Below are positions 26,748-36,320 of a stretch of DNA of 64,000 nucleotides, piece by piece (the first letter of the stretch is position 1; each line of letters starts with the position of its first letter). The notes beneath the pieces were generated by a model. It did not search any database, was not told where the DNA came from, and was given only the letters and a program-made list of their open reading frames with translations. Position numbers and translations under genes: made by a program. The stretch is from Brackiella oedipodis DSM 13743 (GTDB taxonomy: Bacteria > Pseudomonadota > Gammaproteobacteria > Burkholderiales > Burkholderiaceae_B): contig NZ_KK211205.1 of NCBI RefSeq assembly GCF_000621025.1, positions 447,521 to 511,520 on the forward strand, read 5' to 3'.

Positions 26748-28838
26748 ATGGCAGTTAACTACAAAACAGAACAAGGCGTCGCTGTTATAGAAATGAACAA
26801 TCCACCCGCAAATGCACTGAGCATGGAATTGCGTCGTGGTATTGTCGATAGCCTAGATAAGGCGCTGCTCGATCCACAAATCAAAGGCATTGTCATTACT
26901 GGCAATGCTAAGTTTTTTTCTGCAGGGGCAGACATTACCGAGTTCAACACCCCAAAAGCCAATATGGCGCCGAACTTACGCCAACTGATTGAAATCCTCG
27001 AAAAAAGTCGCAAGCCAGTTTGTGCGGCGATTAGTGGTAATTGCTTAGGGGGTGGTTTCGAATTGGCTCTAGGTTGTCATTTCAGGGTCGCCAAAAAAGA
27101 CGCGACAGTGGGTCTACCAGAGGTCAAAATCGGGCTCTTACCGGGGGGTGGCGGTACCCAACGCTTACCGCGTGCGGTGGGTCTTCCCAAAGCCCTAGAG
27201 ATGATCCTCCAAGGTAAATTCCAACGTGCCGAGAAACTACCTAAATTATTCTCAGCCTTAGTTGATGACGACGTGGTCGCTGCGGGGATCAAAGTCGTCC
27301 TCGAAAATGCCGATAACAAACCTTGGCCACACTTACGAGCCCAAGAACCAGCAGGTAAGGTGATGTACAAAGAAATGTACAACCAAGCTAAAACCATGCT
27401 TGAAAATGATAAACGCAGCAAGCACATGCCAGCGCCTAAGCTATGTCTAGAAGCCGTTATCGGTAGTTGTACCTTGCCATTCCCAGAAGGTCTTAAACGT
27501 GAGCGTGACTTATTTAATCAACTGGTCATGAGTCCAGAATCTCAAGCTCTACGTCATATCTTCTTCTCCGAACGCCAAGCTCTCAAGGTCCCAGATATCG
27601 ACGCCGATACCAAGCCGCGTGATATCAAGAAAGTGGGCGTGGTCGGTGCCGGTACGATGGGTGGTGGCATTACCATGAACTTTCTTAGCAAAGGCATTCC
27701 TGTCATCATCGCCGAAACCAAACAAGAAGCCTTGGATCGTGGTCTAGGTATCATCCGCAAAAACTACGAAAATACCGCCAAAAAAGGCCGTATCACTTTT
27801 GAACAAGTCGACAAAAACCTCAGCTTACTAAGCACTACCCTGGACCTCAAAGATCTAGCCGATTGTGATCTCATCATCGAGGCCGTTTTCGAAGAAATGT
27901 CTGTCAAACAAACCATCTTTGAAAACCTCGATAAGATCGCCAAAAAAGGTGCGATTTTGGCCAGTAACACCTCAACGCTTGATATCAACAAGATCGCTAG
28001 TTTTACTCAGCGACCAGAAGATGTCGTGGGCATGCACTTCTTTAGTCCAGCTAACGTCATGAAGTTACTAGAAGTCGTTCGCGGTGATAAAACCGCTCCA
28101 GACGTCTTAGTCACGGCGCTACAAATTGGTAAATATATTGGCAAACAACCGGTGGTATCTGGGGTCTGCGACGGCTTTATCGGTAACCGCATGTTAGCTA
28201 AATATCGTGAAGCTTCCGAACAAATCATGATGGCAGGTGCGACCCCAAAAGAAATCGATACCGCCCTCGAGAAATTTGGTTTTGCCATGGGACCTTTCCG
28301 CGTAGGTGACCTGGCTGGTCTCGATATTGGTTGGGCAATTCGCAAACGCCAACGTCAAGAGAATCCAGAGGCAAATATTCCTGAATCTGTGAGTGATCGC
28401 ATCTGCGAAAAAGGTCGCTTCGGTCAAAAAACCGGTCGTGGTTGGTATATTTACGAACAAGGCAACCGTACGCCAATTGAGGATCCAGAAGTATTGGCAT
28501 TAATCGATGAATTCCGCCAAAAACAAGGCATTACCCCTCGCAAGTTTAGCGATCAAGAAATTGTCGATCGTTGTGTCTATGCACTGGTTAGCGAAGGCGC
28601 CAAAATTCTCGAAGAGGGCATTGCCGCCCGTGCTTCCGATATTGACGTGGTCTATATCTACGGTTATGGCTTCCCAGCACACACCGGCGGTCCAATGAAC
28701 TATGCGCAACAAGTCGGTTTATACAATGTAGAACGCAGTATGAAGTGGTTCGCACATGATGACCCTGAGCATGCGGATTTCTGGAAAGTGCCTAAACTCA
28801 TCCAAGAGCACGCCCAAAGCGGCAAACCGCTCAAATAA
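26748..28838 (+). CDS. Bifunctional enoyl-CoA hydratase / 3-hydroxyacyl-CoA dehydrogenase (FadB/FadJ-like)
   Basis: The 696-residue fusion carries out the second and third steps of beta-oxidation. The N-terminal crotonase domain (about 1-190) has FFSAGADITEF and GNCLGGGFELALGC. The two catalytic glutamates are in GGFELALG and GLPEVKIGLLPGGGGTQRLPR. The NAD-dependent dehydrogenase domain starts near 290 with KVGVVGAGTMGGGITM, followed by ASNTSTLDI, GMHFFSPANVMKLLEVV and GFIGNRML. A good AGGAGG-like site (TTAGGAGG, just upstream of 26748) supports this ATG. It is transcribed divergently from the acyl-CoA dehydrogenase unit and is followed by its own terminator and a thiolase gene. Confidence 0.95.
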   Translation: MAVNYKTEQGVAVIEMNNPPANALSMELRRGIVDSLDKALLDPQIKGIVITGNAKFFSAGADITEFNTPKANMAPNLRQLIEILEKSRKPVCAAISGNCLGGGFELALGCHFRVAKKDATVGLPEVKIGLLPGGGGTQRLPRAVGLPKALEMILQGKFQRAEKLPKLFSALVDDDVVAAGIKVVLENADNKPWPHLRAQEPAGKVMYKEMYNQAKTMLENDKRSKHMPAPKLCLEAVIGSCTLPFPEGLKRERDLFNQLVMSPESQALRHIFFSERQALKVPDIDADTKPRDIKKVGVVGAGTMGGGITMNFLSKGIPVIIAETKQEALDRGLGIIRKNYENTAKKGRITFEQVDKNLSLLSTTLDLKDLADCDLIIEAVFEEMSVKQTIFENLDKIAKKGAILASNTSTLDINKIASFTQRPEDVVGMHFFSPANVMKLLEVVRGDKTAPDVLVTALQIGKYIGKQPVVSGVCDGFIGNRMLAKYREASEQIMMAGATPKEIDTALEKFGFAMGPFRVGDLAGLDIGWAIRKRQRQENPEANIPESVSDRICEKGRFGQKTGRGWYIYEQGNRTPIEDPEVLALIDEFRQKQGITPRKFSDQEIVDRCVYALVSEGAKILEEGIAARASDIDVVYIYGYGFPAHTGGPMNYAQQVGLYNVERSMKWFAHDDPEHADFWKVPKLIQEHAQSGKPLK

Positions 28839-28880
28839 CGCAGTCGCTTAAGTCAACTTGAGTCACTGCGTGATTCACTC

Positions 28881-28918
28881 AAATAAGCGCCGTCTTACTG
28901 TCACGGCGCTTATTTTTT
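28881..28918 (+). terminator. Rho-independent terminator after the FadB/FadJ-like gene
   Basis: A 13-bp stem AAATAAGCGCCGT (28881-28893) / ACGGCGCTTATTT (28903-28915) is followed by a T-run. It separates the hydratase/dehydrogenase gene from the thiolase gene, which therefore probably has its own promoter. Confidence 0.9.
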
Positions 28919-29053
28919 AGAAAAAATTAAAGGGTGCTGTTACAAATCCTACTCACAGCAAAGCGCTGGGCTATCATAGTGATAGCCGTCCCCAGGTTGA
29001 GGGAAACAGTACCTACGTACAATAATTATGTTTAATAATAAAGGAGTCAAGCT

Positions 29054-30268
29054 ATGGCAGTTGCCTATATTTGTGATGCAATTCGCACCCCTTTCGGTAA
29101 ATATGGTGGGGCCTTATCTTCAGTTCGCACCGATGATTTAGCCGCTATCCCTATCAAAGCCCTAGTAGAACGCAATCCCAAGGTCGATTGGAGTCAATTG
29201 GATGACGTCTTATTAGGTTGTGCGAATCAGGCAGGCGAGGACAATCGCAATGTAGCACGCATGGCCTTATTATTAGCGGGTTTGCCGGTAGAAGTACCAG
29301 GCGCCACGATTAATCGTTTATGTGCCTCTAGCCTGGATGCCATTGGTACCGCCGCCCGCGCCATCAAGGCTGGAGAAGCCGATCTCATAATTGCAGGCGG
29401 TGTCGAGAGTATGTCTCGTGCGCCTTTTGTTGTAGGTAAAGCTAGCAAAGCTTTTTCGCGTAGTGCTACGATCGAAGACACCACGATTGGTTGGCGTTTT
29501 GTCAATCCAAAAATGCAAAAACAATATGGCATCGATTCTATGCCTGAGACAGCCGAAAATGTCGCGGATGATTATCATGTCAGTCGTGCCGATCAAGATG
29601 CGTTTGCCTTACGCAGTCAAGAGCGCGCCGCCAAAGCCATTCAGGCGGGTTTATTTAAAGAAGAGATCGTGCCAGTTGAAGTGCCTCAGCGCAAGGGCGA
29701 TCCCATTGTCGTTGATACGGATGAACATCCGCGGGCGACCAGTGCCGAGGCGCTGGCTAAACTCAAACCCATTGTGCGTCCAGACGGTACGATTACGGCG
29801 GGTAATGCTTCTGGCGTCAATGATGGTGCTTGCGCTGTACTATTGGCGTCTGAGCAAGCGGTCAAAGCTTATGGTCTTACACCTCGCGCCAAAGTGGTCA
29901 CGATGGCCGTGGCGGGTGTTGAACCGCGGGTGATGGGTGTTGGCCCGATTCCAGCGGCTCGTAAAGCGCTCAAAAGAGCCGGTTTGAGTATTGAACAAAT
30001 GGATTTAGTTGAACTGAATGAGGCGTTTGCGGCTCAAGGGTTGGCTTGCATGCGCGACTTAGGTCTGCCTGACGACTCCGAAAAAGTCAATCCTAATGGC
30101 GGGGCGATCGCATTAGGTCACCCCTTGGGGGCTTCTGGCGCTCGTTTAGTCACTACGGCTTTGTATCAATTACAACGTAGTGGCGGTAAGTACGCTTTGT
30201 GCACAATGTGTATTGGTGTAGGTCAAGGCGCTGCGGTCATTTTGGAGCGCGTCGACGATCAAGTCTAG
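29054..30268 (+). CDS. Acetyl-CoA acyltransferase (thiolase), 3-oxoadipyl-CoA thiolase-like
   Basis: The 404-residue thiolase cleaves 3-ketoacyl-CoA with CoA. Signature regions are [18 protein letters not shown] with the nucleophilic Cys near residue 95, [18 protein letters not shown] with the active-site His, and [14 protein letters not shown] with the C-terminal catalytic Cys. The segment [11 protein letters not shown]...[14 protein letters not shown] is close to PcaF/PaaJ 3-oxoadipyl-CoA thiolases. No aromatic-degradation genes surround it, and its neighbours are beta-oxidation genes, so a function on dicarboxyl- or fatty-acyl-CoA is as likely. The ATG at 29054 has AAAGGAG upstream. It ends in a terminator shared with pssA. 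Confidence 0.94.
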   Translation: MAVAYICDAIRTPFGKYGGALSSVRTDDLAAIPIKALVERNPKVDWSQLDDVLLGCANQAGEDNRNVARMALLLAGLPVEVPGATINRLCASSLDAIGTAARAIKAGEADLIIAGGVESMSRAPFVVGKASKAFSRSATIEDTTIGWRFVNPKMQKQYGIDSMPETAENVADDYHVSRADQDAFALRSQERAAKAIQAGLFKEEIVPVEVPQRKGDPIVVDTDEHPRATSAEALAKLKPIVRPDGTITAGNASGVNDGACAVLLASEQAVKAYGLTPRAKVVTMAVAGVEPRVMGVGPIPAARKALKRAGLSIEQMDLVELNEAFAAQGLACMRDLGLPDDSEKVNPNGGAIALGHPLGASGARLVTTALYQLQRSGGKYALCTMCIGVGQGAAVILERVDDQV

Positions 30269-30286
30269 AGGTTATAGACAGTCAGC

Positions 30287-30325
30287 CAAAAAAAAGCCTA
30301 TCTCTGAGTAGATAGGCTTTTTTAG
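30287..30325. terminator. Bidirectional terminator between thiolase and pssA
   Basis: The stem AAAAAAGCCTATCT / AGATAGGCTTTTTT with a short loop (CTGAGT region) lies between convergent genes. It has an A-run on one side and a T-run on the other. Confidence 0.9.
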
Positions 30326-31144
30326 TTAGGGTTCTATGTTTTCGGACTCGTCCTTAGGTTTCAGTAATAAACGGTTGGCTTTGTAGCGACGTCCGAGTTT
30401 TTTGGCGCGCCGAATATGAATAAAATAAAGCACCCAGCCTGATAGCGCATAGGTTAAGAAAAACACAGAAATAGTAATGGGTGGATTCAGTAAAAGTAGC
30501 GCAAAGGCTAATACCAACAAGACCATTAGTGCGGCAGGAAATTTCTTATTGCCTTTTTGCATGGATTTACCACTGAAAAAAGGGGCATTAGAAATCATAC
30601 TAATCCCCGCATACACAGTAATAGCAAAGGCTAACCAAACGGTCATGGAATGACTATAAATCGGCAGCTTATTGTCTACCGATAGCCAAACAAAACCGGC
30701 GGTAAGCGCTGCGGCCGATGGGCTCGGGAGGCCCTGGAAGAAGCGACTATCTACCACTTCGATATTGGTATTGAAACGCGCTAAACGAATTGCGGCGCCA
30801 GCAACATAAATAAATGCAGCCATCCAGCCTAAACGACCAATGTCGTGTAAGACATAGGAGTAGGTTAGGACCGCGGGCGCGATCCCGAAGGACACGATAT
30901 CCGCCATAGAATCGTATTGTTCACCAAAGGTGGATTGCGTATGGGTGAGACGGGCCACTCGTCCATCCATTGCATCCATAATCATTGCGGCAAACAAAGC
31001 AATGGCGGCGAGTTCGAACTTTTGGTTCATGGCCGCTAACATGGAGTAGAAACCACCAAATAAATTTGCTGTGGTAAAGGCATTGGGCAGCAAAAAATAG
31101 GCAGGATGATTAGGCGGTTGGCTTTGCGTTCGCATATGATTCAT
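30326..31144 (-). CDS. pssA: CDP-diacylglycerol-serine O-phosphatidyltransferase
   Basis: PssA makes phosphatidylserine from CDP-diacylglycerol and serine in the inner membrane. The 272-residue protein is the polytopic CDP-alcohol phosphatidyltransferase type, not the soluble E. coli type. The signature DG-x2-AR-x8-G-x3-D-x3-D is present at MDAMDGRVARLTHTQSTFGEQYDSMAD (landmarks Asp, Gly, Ala-Arg, Gly, Asp, Asp; about 57-83). Several hydrophobic helices flank it, and a basic C-terminal tail ends in RRYKANRLLLKPKDE. It starts 1 bp after the psd stop codon, so the two genes are translationally coupled and supply phosphatidylethanolamine synthesis in two steps. Confidence 0.96.
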   Translation of the reverse strand: MNHMRTQSQPPNHPAYFLLPNAFTTANLFGGFYSMLAAMNQKFELAAIALFAAMIMDAMDGRVARLTHTQSTFGEQYDSMADIVSFGIAPAVLTYSYVLHDIGRLGWMAAFIYVAGAAIRLARFNTNIEVVDSRFFQGLPSPSAAALTAGFVWLSVDNKLPIYSHSMTVWLAFAITVYAGISMISNAPFFSGKSMQKGNKKFPAALMVLLVLAFALLLLNPPITISVFFLTYALSGWVLYFIHIRRAKKLGRRYKANRLLLKPKDESENIEP

Positions 31145-31145
31145 C

Positions 31146-31823
31146 CTATTCAGTGGTAGTTGTTTGGCTATCTTCAGCTAAATACGCCAAGACCGTTTCG
31201 GTGGCTTTCACTTTGTCTCCGATCATAACGGCAGGTTTGGCCTGTAACGGCAAATAGACATCGACACGGGATCCAAAACGAATAAAACCATAACGATCAC
31301 CGCTCCCCAACTTCATACCTTCTTTGGCATAACATAAAATACGTCGGGCGACTAAACCGGCCACCTGCACGCAAGTGACGGTTTGTTGAGATTTGGTTTC
31401 GATCAACATCGCATTTCGTTCGTTTTCTAGGGATGCCTTATCTAGATCGGCATTGACAAATGAGCCTTTGAAATACTTAATATCTACAATATGGCCAGAG
31501 ACTGGCATGCGATTAGAATGCACATTAAAAACATTCATAAAAACGCTGATTTTCAGGGCTTGACGCTTAGCATACGGGTCATGAGCTTCGCTAATGGCGA
31601 CAATTTTACCGTCAGCGGGCGATAGCACTAAATGATCACCATGCGGAACCACACGCGCAGGATCACGAAAAAATTGCACCACAAATACCAAAATCAGTAA
31701 AAAAGGCAAGGATAACCAAACTGACCAAAGCGCGGTAATAATAAATAAAATCAAGGCCAGTCCAATAAAAGGCCAACCCTCTTTGGCAATCATTGGGTGG
31801 CTTTGGGGCTTATAAATTTGCAT
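31146..31823 (-). CDS. psd: Phosphatidylserine decarboxylase (short, self-processing type)
   Basis: Psd decarboxylates phosphatidylserine to phosphatidylethanolamine using a pyruvoyl group made by self-cleavage. The 225-residue protein is the short type common in betaproteobacteria. N-terminal hydrophobic segments (about 17-50) anchor it in the membrane. They are followed by [41 protein letters not shown] and the processing site in [18 protein letters not shown], where cleavage is expected between Gly and Ser. The gene is immediately upstream of pssA (1-bp gap) on the minus strand. Confidence 0.96.
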   Translation of the reverse strand: MQIYKPQSHPMIAKEGWPFIGLALILFIITALWSVWLSLPFLLILVFVVQFFRDPARVVPHGDHLVLSPADGKIVAISEAHDPYAKRQALKISVFMNVFNVHSNRMPVSGHIVDIKYFKGSFVNADLDKASLENERNAMLIETKSQQTVTCVQVAGLVARRILCYAKEGMKLGSGDRYGFIRFGSRVDVYLPLQAKPAVMIGDKVKATETVLAYLAEDSQTTTTE

Positions 31824-32010
31824 AATTTAAGTCAATTGTTGCTTTAAATAGTGGTTAATACCTACAATTCTAGCATGTTGCTAAAGTGGGACTATATGTA
31901 GTCAAGCCATCACTCGCTGTTTATTCATGGTACTACACAAACGAAGGGTAGCCAGGGTACTAAGAATGGGTGCAATCATCGCCATTATCGACGTCATAAC
32001 AACACAAGCA

Positions 32011-32538
32011 CTAGTCACCGAGCCAATCCCAGGCAGGATCAGGACCTGAATAATAGTGCGTGACCTGCTCGCCATCTTTGCCCATAAATATATAAAGCTT
32101 AGAGTTCCAAACATTGGCTTGTTTATAGCGATAGGACCAGACGACTTCATTTTTTTCGCCTAAACCTACGCGCTCAATATCTTGAGGGGGGCCAAATTCA
32201 CACCAAACACGTTGTTTGCTCCACACCCCTGAGCCTAAACGCCGGATATTATCGTCGCGTAGACTCGAATAAACCCGATCGACAAGCCCTTGTTGGTCCA
32301 TGACAGCGGCATAGCCATACTGTCCCATTGGCTGATTATTCCAAATCAATTTGGTTTTGTTGTCAGGCAGCGGGCAGCTATAACGCGGCTTGCCCATGAT
32401 CCGCTCGACTTCCGAGAGAGGGCTGTTGGGGGGCACATCTAGATACGTCGAACAAGCGCCTAAACTCACTACGGCTGCTATAGGGAGCAGCTTGATTAAG
32501 CGGCCTAAGATTGGCTGAGAAAGACGGTTCAGACACAT
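32011..32538 (-). CDS. Lipoprotein with two SmpA/OmlA (BamE-like) regions
   Basis: The 175-residue protein carries a lipoprotein signal peptide; the lipobox is SLGAC with the modified Cys near residue 29. After it, two BamE-like repeats can be seen: SPLSEVERIMGKPRYSCPLP...GQYGYAAVMDQQGLVDRV (about 38-90) and VWCEFGPPQDIERVGLGEKNEVVWSYRYK...KLYIFMGKDGEQV (about 110-162). BamE-like domains stabilise outer-membrane assembly complexes, but the protein is not BamE itself because that is a single-domain protein of about 110 residues. A role in the outer membrane is inference. It lies 187 bp upstream of psd on the same strand, so co-transcription is uncertain. Confidence 0.82.
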   Translation of the reverse strand: MCLNRLSQPILGRLIKLLPIAAVVSLGACSTYLDVPPNSPLSEVERIMGKPRYSCPLPDNKTKLIWNNQPMGQYGYAAVMDQQGLVDRVYSSLRDDNIRRLGSGVWSKQRVWCEFGPPQDIERVGLGEKNEVVWSYRYKQANVWNSKLYIFMGKDGEQVTHYYSGPDPAWDWLGD

Positions 32539-32683
32539 GTTTTGTTCCTTACTAAGTAAAACCCTAACCTATCCATTATAAACAGGTTATAATAGCAAGC
32601 TGATTTAATTTGTACAGTTACACCTAAGCCATTGAGCTAGCAGGTAGTAAACTGATTAAATCAGCCATTATTAAGACCGCTTG

Positions 32684-32716
32684 TGAGTATCTTATAAGCA
32701 TCTTATGAGTATCTTA
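32684..32716. repeat. Three tandem 11-bp repeats upstream of rpsO
   Basis: TGAGTATCTTA, TAAGCATCTTA and TGAGTATCTTA follow one another without gap (first and third identical, the second with two changes). An 11-bp period places each copy on about the same face of the helix, which suits cooperative protein binding. Confidence 0.75.
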
Positions 32717-32748
32717 CGACTTATGAGCTCAACAAGCCTATATCGTAT

Positions 32749-32770
32749 GCATATATAGCGCATATATAGT
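32749..32770. repeat. Two tandem 11-bp repeats upstream of rpsO
   Basis: GCATATATAGC and GCATATATAGT are adjacent, giving again an 11-bp period, but with a different word from the block 33 bp upstream. A related GCATA occurs twice further on (32773 and 32783). Confidence 0.7.
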
Positions 32771-32867
32771 TTTGCATACAGATGCATAGGCTCCTGCCAG
32801 TACGCGTAATAGTACAGGCGCTACCTAAGAAGCTTTGTTAGGAGGTTTCATTAGGGGGCTATCTTGA

Positions 32868-32978
32868 ATGATGCGTTCATTGTTGCTCATTTTACAGTGG
32901 GTCTTAAGCATGGTTTTTGTTTTATTCACGTTGGCAATTCATCTTGTGTCAACGCTTGTTATTTATAAGGATAGATAA
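32868..32978 (+). CDS. 36-residue hydrophobic small ORF overlapping the rpsO start (putative)
   Basis: Translating from the ATG at 32868 gives [20 protein letters not shown] followed by 16 more residues ending VIYKDR. It reads as a single membrane helix with a basic/charged end and a stop codon TAA at 32976-32978 that overlaps the rpsO ATG (TAATG). A G-rich stretch (GGGGG, about 10 bases upstream) may act as ribosome binding site. I cannot recognise a family. The overlap suggests either translational coupling or a regulatory upstream ORF, but a T-rich chance frame is possible because the length is short. Confidence 0.4.
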   Translation: MMRSLLLILQWVLSMVFVLFTLAIHLVSTLVIYKDR

Positions 32979-33247
32979 TGTCAGTTCAAGATATCAACAA
33001 AGCGCAAATCGTTTCTGATTTTGCACGTTCCCAAAATGACACCGGTTCTCCAGAGGTGCAAATTGCTCTTTTAACCGCACGCATCAACGAGTTAACCCCT
33101 CATTTCAAAGAACACAAAAAAGACCACCACTCTCGTCGTGGTTTGTTACGCATGGTTAGCCGCCGTCGTAAATTATTGGATTACCTCAAAAAACGTGACG
33201 CTAATGCTTATCGTGATTTGATCCAAAAATTAGGTTTACGTAAGTAA
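32978..33247 (+). CDS. rpsO: 30S ribosomal protein S15
   Basis: S15 binds 16S rRNA early in 30S assembly and contacts 23S rRNA in an inter-subunit bridge. The 89-residue length is exact for the family and the sequence has the classic [49 protein letters not shown] blocks (read as landmarks over about 24-72). AAGGAT lies 6 bases before the ATG. In bacteria S15 often represses its own translation by binding its leader; here the leader contains a small ORF that ends on the start codon. pnp follows after an intercistronic hairpin, the conserved rpsO-pnp order. Confidence 0.98.
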   Translation: MSVQDINKAQIVSDFARSQNDTGSPEVQIALLTARINELTPHFKEHKKDHHSRRGLLRMVSRRRKLLDYLKKRDANAYRDLIQKLGLRK

Positions 33248-33276
33248 GCTTAAAAAGGTAACTCTTTTTTTGAAAG

Positions 33277-33311
33277 GCCGTCGCGGCACCTAGTGCTGTG
33301 GACGGCTTTTT
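33277..33311 (+). terminator. Intercistronic hairpin/terminator between rpsO and pnp
   Basis: GCCGTC (33277-33282) pairs with GACGGC (33301-33306), with additional pairing of GCGGCAC to GTGCTGTG inside and a T5 run after. It probably acts as a partial terminator or processing site, as is known for rpsO-pnp in other proteobacteria. Confidence 0.8.
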
Positions 33312-33374
33312 GTTATTACCTAGTGCATATGGTATCGTGATATGTGCTAGCTTTTATTGTGTAAAGGAAATTCA

Positions 33375-35540
33375 ATGTTTAATAAATTCTCCGAAACCTT
33401 TCAGTATGGTGATCATACAGTCGTTCTCGAAACGGGTGAGATTGCTCGTCAAGCCTCTGGTGCGGTAGTCGTCTCTATGGGCGATACTGTGGTATTGGCC
33501 ACTGTAGTCGCTGCTGCTGAAGCCAAAGCAGGCCAAAACTTCTTCCCTTTGACCGTTGACTATGTCGAAAAAACCTACGCTGCCGGCAAAATCCCGGGTG
33601 GCTTTTTCAAACGTGAAGGTAAACCTTCAGAGAAAGAAACCTTAACGTCTCGTTTAATTGATCGTCCTTTACGCCCATTATTCCCAGAAGGTTTTTATAA
33701 CGACGTGCAAGTGATTGTGCATGTCTTATCTGTGGATCCACAAATCGATCCCGATATTCCAGCCATGATTGGTAGTTCTGCGGCCTTGGCAATCTCTGGT
33801 ATTCCATTTAATGGTCCTATTGGTGCCGCACGTGTGGCTTATGTCAATAACAACTATGTATTAAATCCAACTGTCGATCAACTTAAGCAATCACAAATGG
33901 ATTTAGTGGTAGCCGGCACCGAAAGTGCTGTACTGATGGTGGAATCTGAAGCCCAACAACTATCAGAAGAAGTGATGCTGGGTGCAGTTGTGTTTGGTCA
34001 CGAACAAATGCAAGTGGCTATTAACGCGATTCACAATCTTGTCGAAAAAGCGGGCAAACCTGAATGGGATTGGCAAGCCGCCCCCAAAAATCAAGAACTG
34101 ATCAACACCATCAAAGGCTTGGCTCAAGAAGAGCTTGTTCAGGCTTTCAAAATTCGCCAAAAACAAGAGCGTTCAGCCAAACTTAAAGAAATCAGCGCGA
34201 ACGTCAAACAAAAACTACAAGAACAAGCCGCTAATAGCGAGCAAGAAATCGATGAGGTTGAAGTCGATAGCATTATTTTTGATTTAGAAGCCGCTGTCGT
34301 GCGTGGTCAAATTCTAAATGGTGAACCACGTATTGATGGTCGTGATACTCGCACCGTACGTCCGATTTCTATCCGCCTAGGGGTTTTACCGCGCACACAT
34401 GGTAGTGCTTTATTTACACGTGGCGAAACGCAAGCCTTAGTTGTGGCCACCTTAGGTACTAAATCAGACGAACAAATCATTGATTCTGTGATGGGTGAGT
34501 ACCGTGATTCATTCTTGATGCACTACAATATGCCGCCATTTGCTACCGGTGAAGCGGGTCGCTTTGGTTCACCAAAACGTCGTGAAATCGGTCATGGTCG
34601 TTTGGCTAAGCGTGCACTGGTCGCGACGCTACCCAATAGCGAAGAGTTCCAGTACACCATTCGCCTTGTGTCTGAAATTACCGAGTCTAATGGCTCGTCA
34701 TCTATGGCGTCCGTATGCGGTGGTTGCTTAGCCATGATGGATGCCGGCGTCCCTGTGACTGATCACGTTGCGGGCGTTGCCATGGGTCTCATCAAAGAAG
34801 GTAATAAATTTGCCGTGTTGACCGATATTCTTGGTGATGAGGATCATCTAGGGGATATGGACTTTAAAGTGGCCGGTACCAAAAACGGTATTACCGCCTT
34901 ACAAATGGATATCAAGATCCAAGGTATCACTAAAGAAATCATGCAAGTGGCGCTACAACAAGCCAATGAAGGTCGCATGCACATTCTAGGTAAAATGCAA
35001 GAAGCCATCGGTGGTTCTCGCCAAGAACTCTCTGACTTCGCACCACGCATGATCACCATGAAAGTCAACCCCGACAAAATCCGCGACATCATCGGTAAAG
35101 GCGGGGCGACTATCCGTGCCTTGACTGAAGAAACGGGTTGTCAAATCGATATTAGTGACGAAGGTGTGGTTACTATTTCGAGTGCTGACCTCGAGCAAGC
35201 GCAAGCAGCGCAGCAACGCATTGCTGATTTAACAGCGGTGGTCGAAGTGGGTCAAGTCTATGAAGGGACTGTGCAACGTTTATTAGACTTTGGTGGTATT
35301 GTGCAAATCTTGCCTGGCAAAGATGGCTTATTACACATTTCTGAAATTGCCAACTACCGTATCAAAGACATTAATGATGTCCTAAAAGTCGGTCAAAAAG
35401 TCAAAGTTAAAGTCATCGAAACCGATGATCGCGGTCGTATCCGCTTATCTGCTAAAGCCTTAGGTGGATTGGAAGGGCTTGAGGGCTCACACCCGATCGA
35501 TTCTGAGTCTGGTAATGCTGATAATCAAGCACAGAACTAA
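33375..35540 (+). CDS. pnp: Polyribonucleotide nucleotidyltransferase (PNPase)
   Basis: PNPase is a trimeric 3'-5' exoribonuclease that uses phosphate, and forms part of RNA decay complexes. From the ATG at 33375 it has 721 residues: first RNase PH domain (starting [27 protein letters not shown] landmarks), a helical linker, and a second RNase PH domain. The catalytic region [16 protein letters not shown] follows, then a KH domain with [20 protein letters not shown], and a C-terminal S1 domain with [40 protein letters not shown] precedes this ATG by a normal distance, so I prefer it to the upstream GTG at 33357. Its leader hairpin may be an RNase III target by analogy with E. coli. A terminator follows. 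Confidence 0.98.
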   Translation: MFNKFSETFQYGDHTVVLETGEIARQASGAVVVSMGDTVVLATVVAAAEAKAGQNFFPLTVDYVEKTYAAGKIPGGFFKREGKPSEKETLTSRLIDRPLRPLFPEGFYNDVQVIVHVLSVDPQIDPDIPAMIGSSAALAISGIPFNGPIGAARVAYVNNNYVLNPTVDQLKQSQMDLVVAGTESAVLMVESEAQQLSEEVMLGAVVFGHEQMQVAINAIHNLVEKAGKPEWDWQAAPKNQELINTIKGLAQEELVQAFKIRQKQERSAKLKEISANVKQKLQEQAANSEQEIDEVEVDSIIFDLEAAVVRGQILNGEPRIDGRDTRTVRPISIRLGVLPRTHGSALFTRGETQALVVATLGTKSDEQIIDSVMGEYRDSFLMHYNMPPFATGEAGRFGSPKRREIGHGRLAKRALVATLPNSEEFQYTIRLVSEITESNGSSSMASVCGGCLAMMDAGVPVTDHVAGVAMGLIKEGNKFAVLTDILGDEDHLGDMDFKVAGTKNGITALQMDIKIQGITKEIMQVALQQANEGRMHILGKMQEAIGGSRQELSDFAPRMITMKVNPDKIRDIIGKGGATIRALTEETGCQIDISDEGVVTISSADLEQAQAAQQRIADLTAVVEVGQVYEGTVQRLLDFGGIVQILPGKDGLLHISEIANYRIKDINDVLKVGQKVKVKVIETDDRGRIRLSAKALGGLEGLEGSHPIDSESGNADNQAQN

Positions 35541-35608
35541 ACCCAGGCTGAGCCTAAAGACGAGCAGGTGAGTGTTGATCATCTGCTTGCTTAAGTGCTA
35601 GCCCATCC

Positions 35609-35640
35609 TAAACTCCTCCATGACAGTGGGGGAGTTTTTT
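35609..35640 (+). terminator. Rho-independent terminator of the rpsO-pnp unit
   Basis: AAACTCCTCCA / TGGGGGAGTTT (with one G-T type mismatch) around a short loop is followed by seven T residues. Confidence 0.88.
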
Positions 35641-36028
35641 TATGTGCAGTCAGAATGAGATCGTCGATGCACATTGCTATACACGACAGGTGAAGATAAT
35701 AAAGTAATAGTACTAGGACTTAACTAGAGGAAGTCACATTAGACAAGAAAGGTAGGTGTAAAGTCTTTTTTGTCTCCTTCTTTGGCCGCCCTTGCTTTTA
35801 TTGTTCTGTAAGCTTTCTGAGGTTTTGTACGACTTTAGAAGTCATGATTTTGATAAATAGACAGTGATGTGTAGATGTATCTGTAAATCTTCCAGGCAAT
35901 AAAAAAACCTTTTTAGTGTTGCTCAAAAAAAGCCAATACTAAAAAGGTTCTTAAACTGCTGACAGTGGATATCTGGCCATCATAAAAATTAATTACTAAA
36001 GATTAATTTACTAAGCCGATGTAATGAT
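35641..36028. other. Non-coding stretch between the pnp terminator and tRNA-Pro
   Basis: No ORF of plausible size or composition is present on either strand. It contains the hairpin 35901-35951 annotated separately and is otherwise AT-rich. No recognised RNA gene was seen. Confidence 0.5.
35901..35951 (-). terminator. Hairpin terminator downstream of tRNA-Pro (minus strand)
   Basis: A 16-bp stem (35908-35923 with 35936-35951, one mismatch) is followed on the minus strand by a run of T residues (35903-35908). It lies about 80 bp past the end of the tRNA-Pro gene in transcription direction. Confidence 0.8.
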
Positions 36029-36105
<77 letters not shown>

Positions 36106-36320
36106 AATCATTAAGCTATCTATTCTACACTGTTTGTAAATTTATGCAAGCTTTTTTTAAAATTATTTTTAGAAATCTACCTTAATTGATGATTACCTAA
36201 TAGTAATTCTAAATGAGTGGCTTGCTCACAAAAGGTAAAGGAGCATTCTACCCAAAAATTTCCTAAAAGGCAATGCTTGTTTGATTATTCATCAAAAATG
36301 ATGACAGCCCGATTAGTTTA

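Larger units (their letters stand above)
32539..32867. promoter_or_regulatory. Promoter/leader region upstream of rpsO with phased repeats
   Basis: This AT-rich region separates the BamE-like lipoprotein gene from the rpsO unit. It holds the two 11-bp-phased repeat blocks annotated separately, plus an AGGAGG at 32840-32845 and GGGGG at 32854-32858 in front of the small ORF. I see no further gene, and no S15 binding pseudoknot could be verified by eye. Confidence 0.5.

Noticed and set aside
26581-26790. 69-codon frame upstream of the FadB/FadJ-like gene
   Set aside because: It runs into the hydratase gene in another frame and lies across the promoter region; composition is not protein-like.
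31902-32150. 82-codon hydrophobic minus-strand frame overlapping the BamE-like lipoprotein gene
   Set aside because: It overlaps the 3' part of the well-supported lipoprotein gene in another frame and has no start signal; regarded as a shadow.
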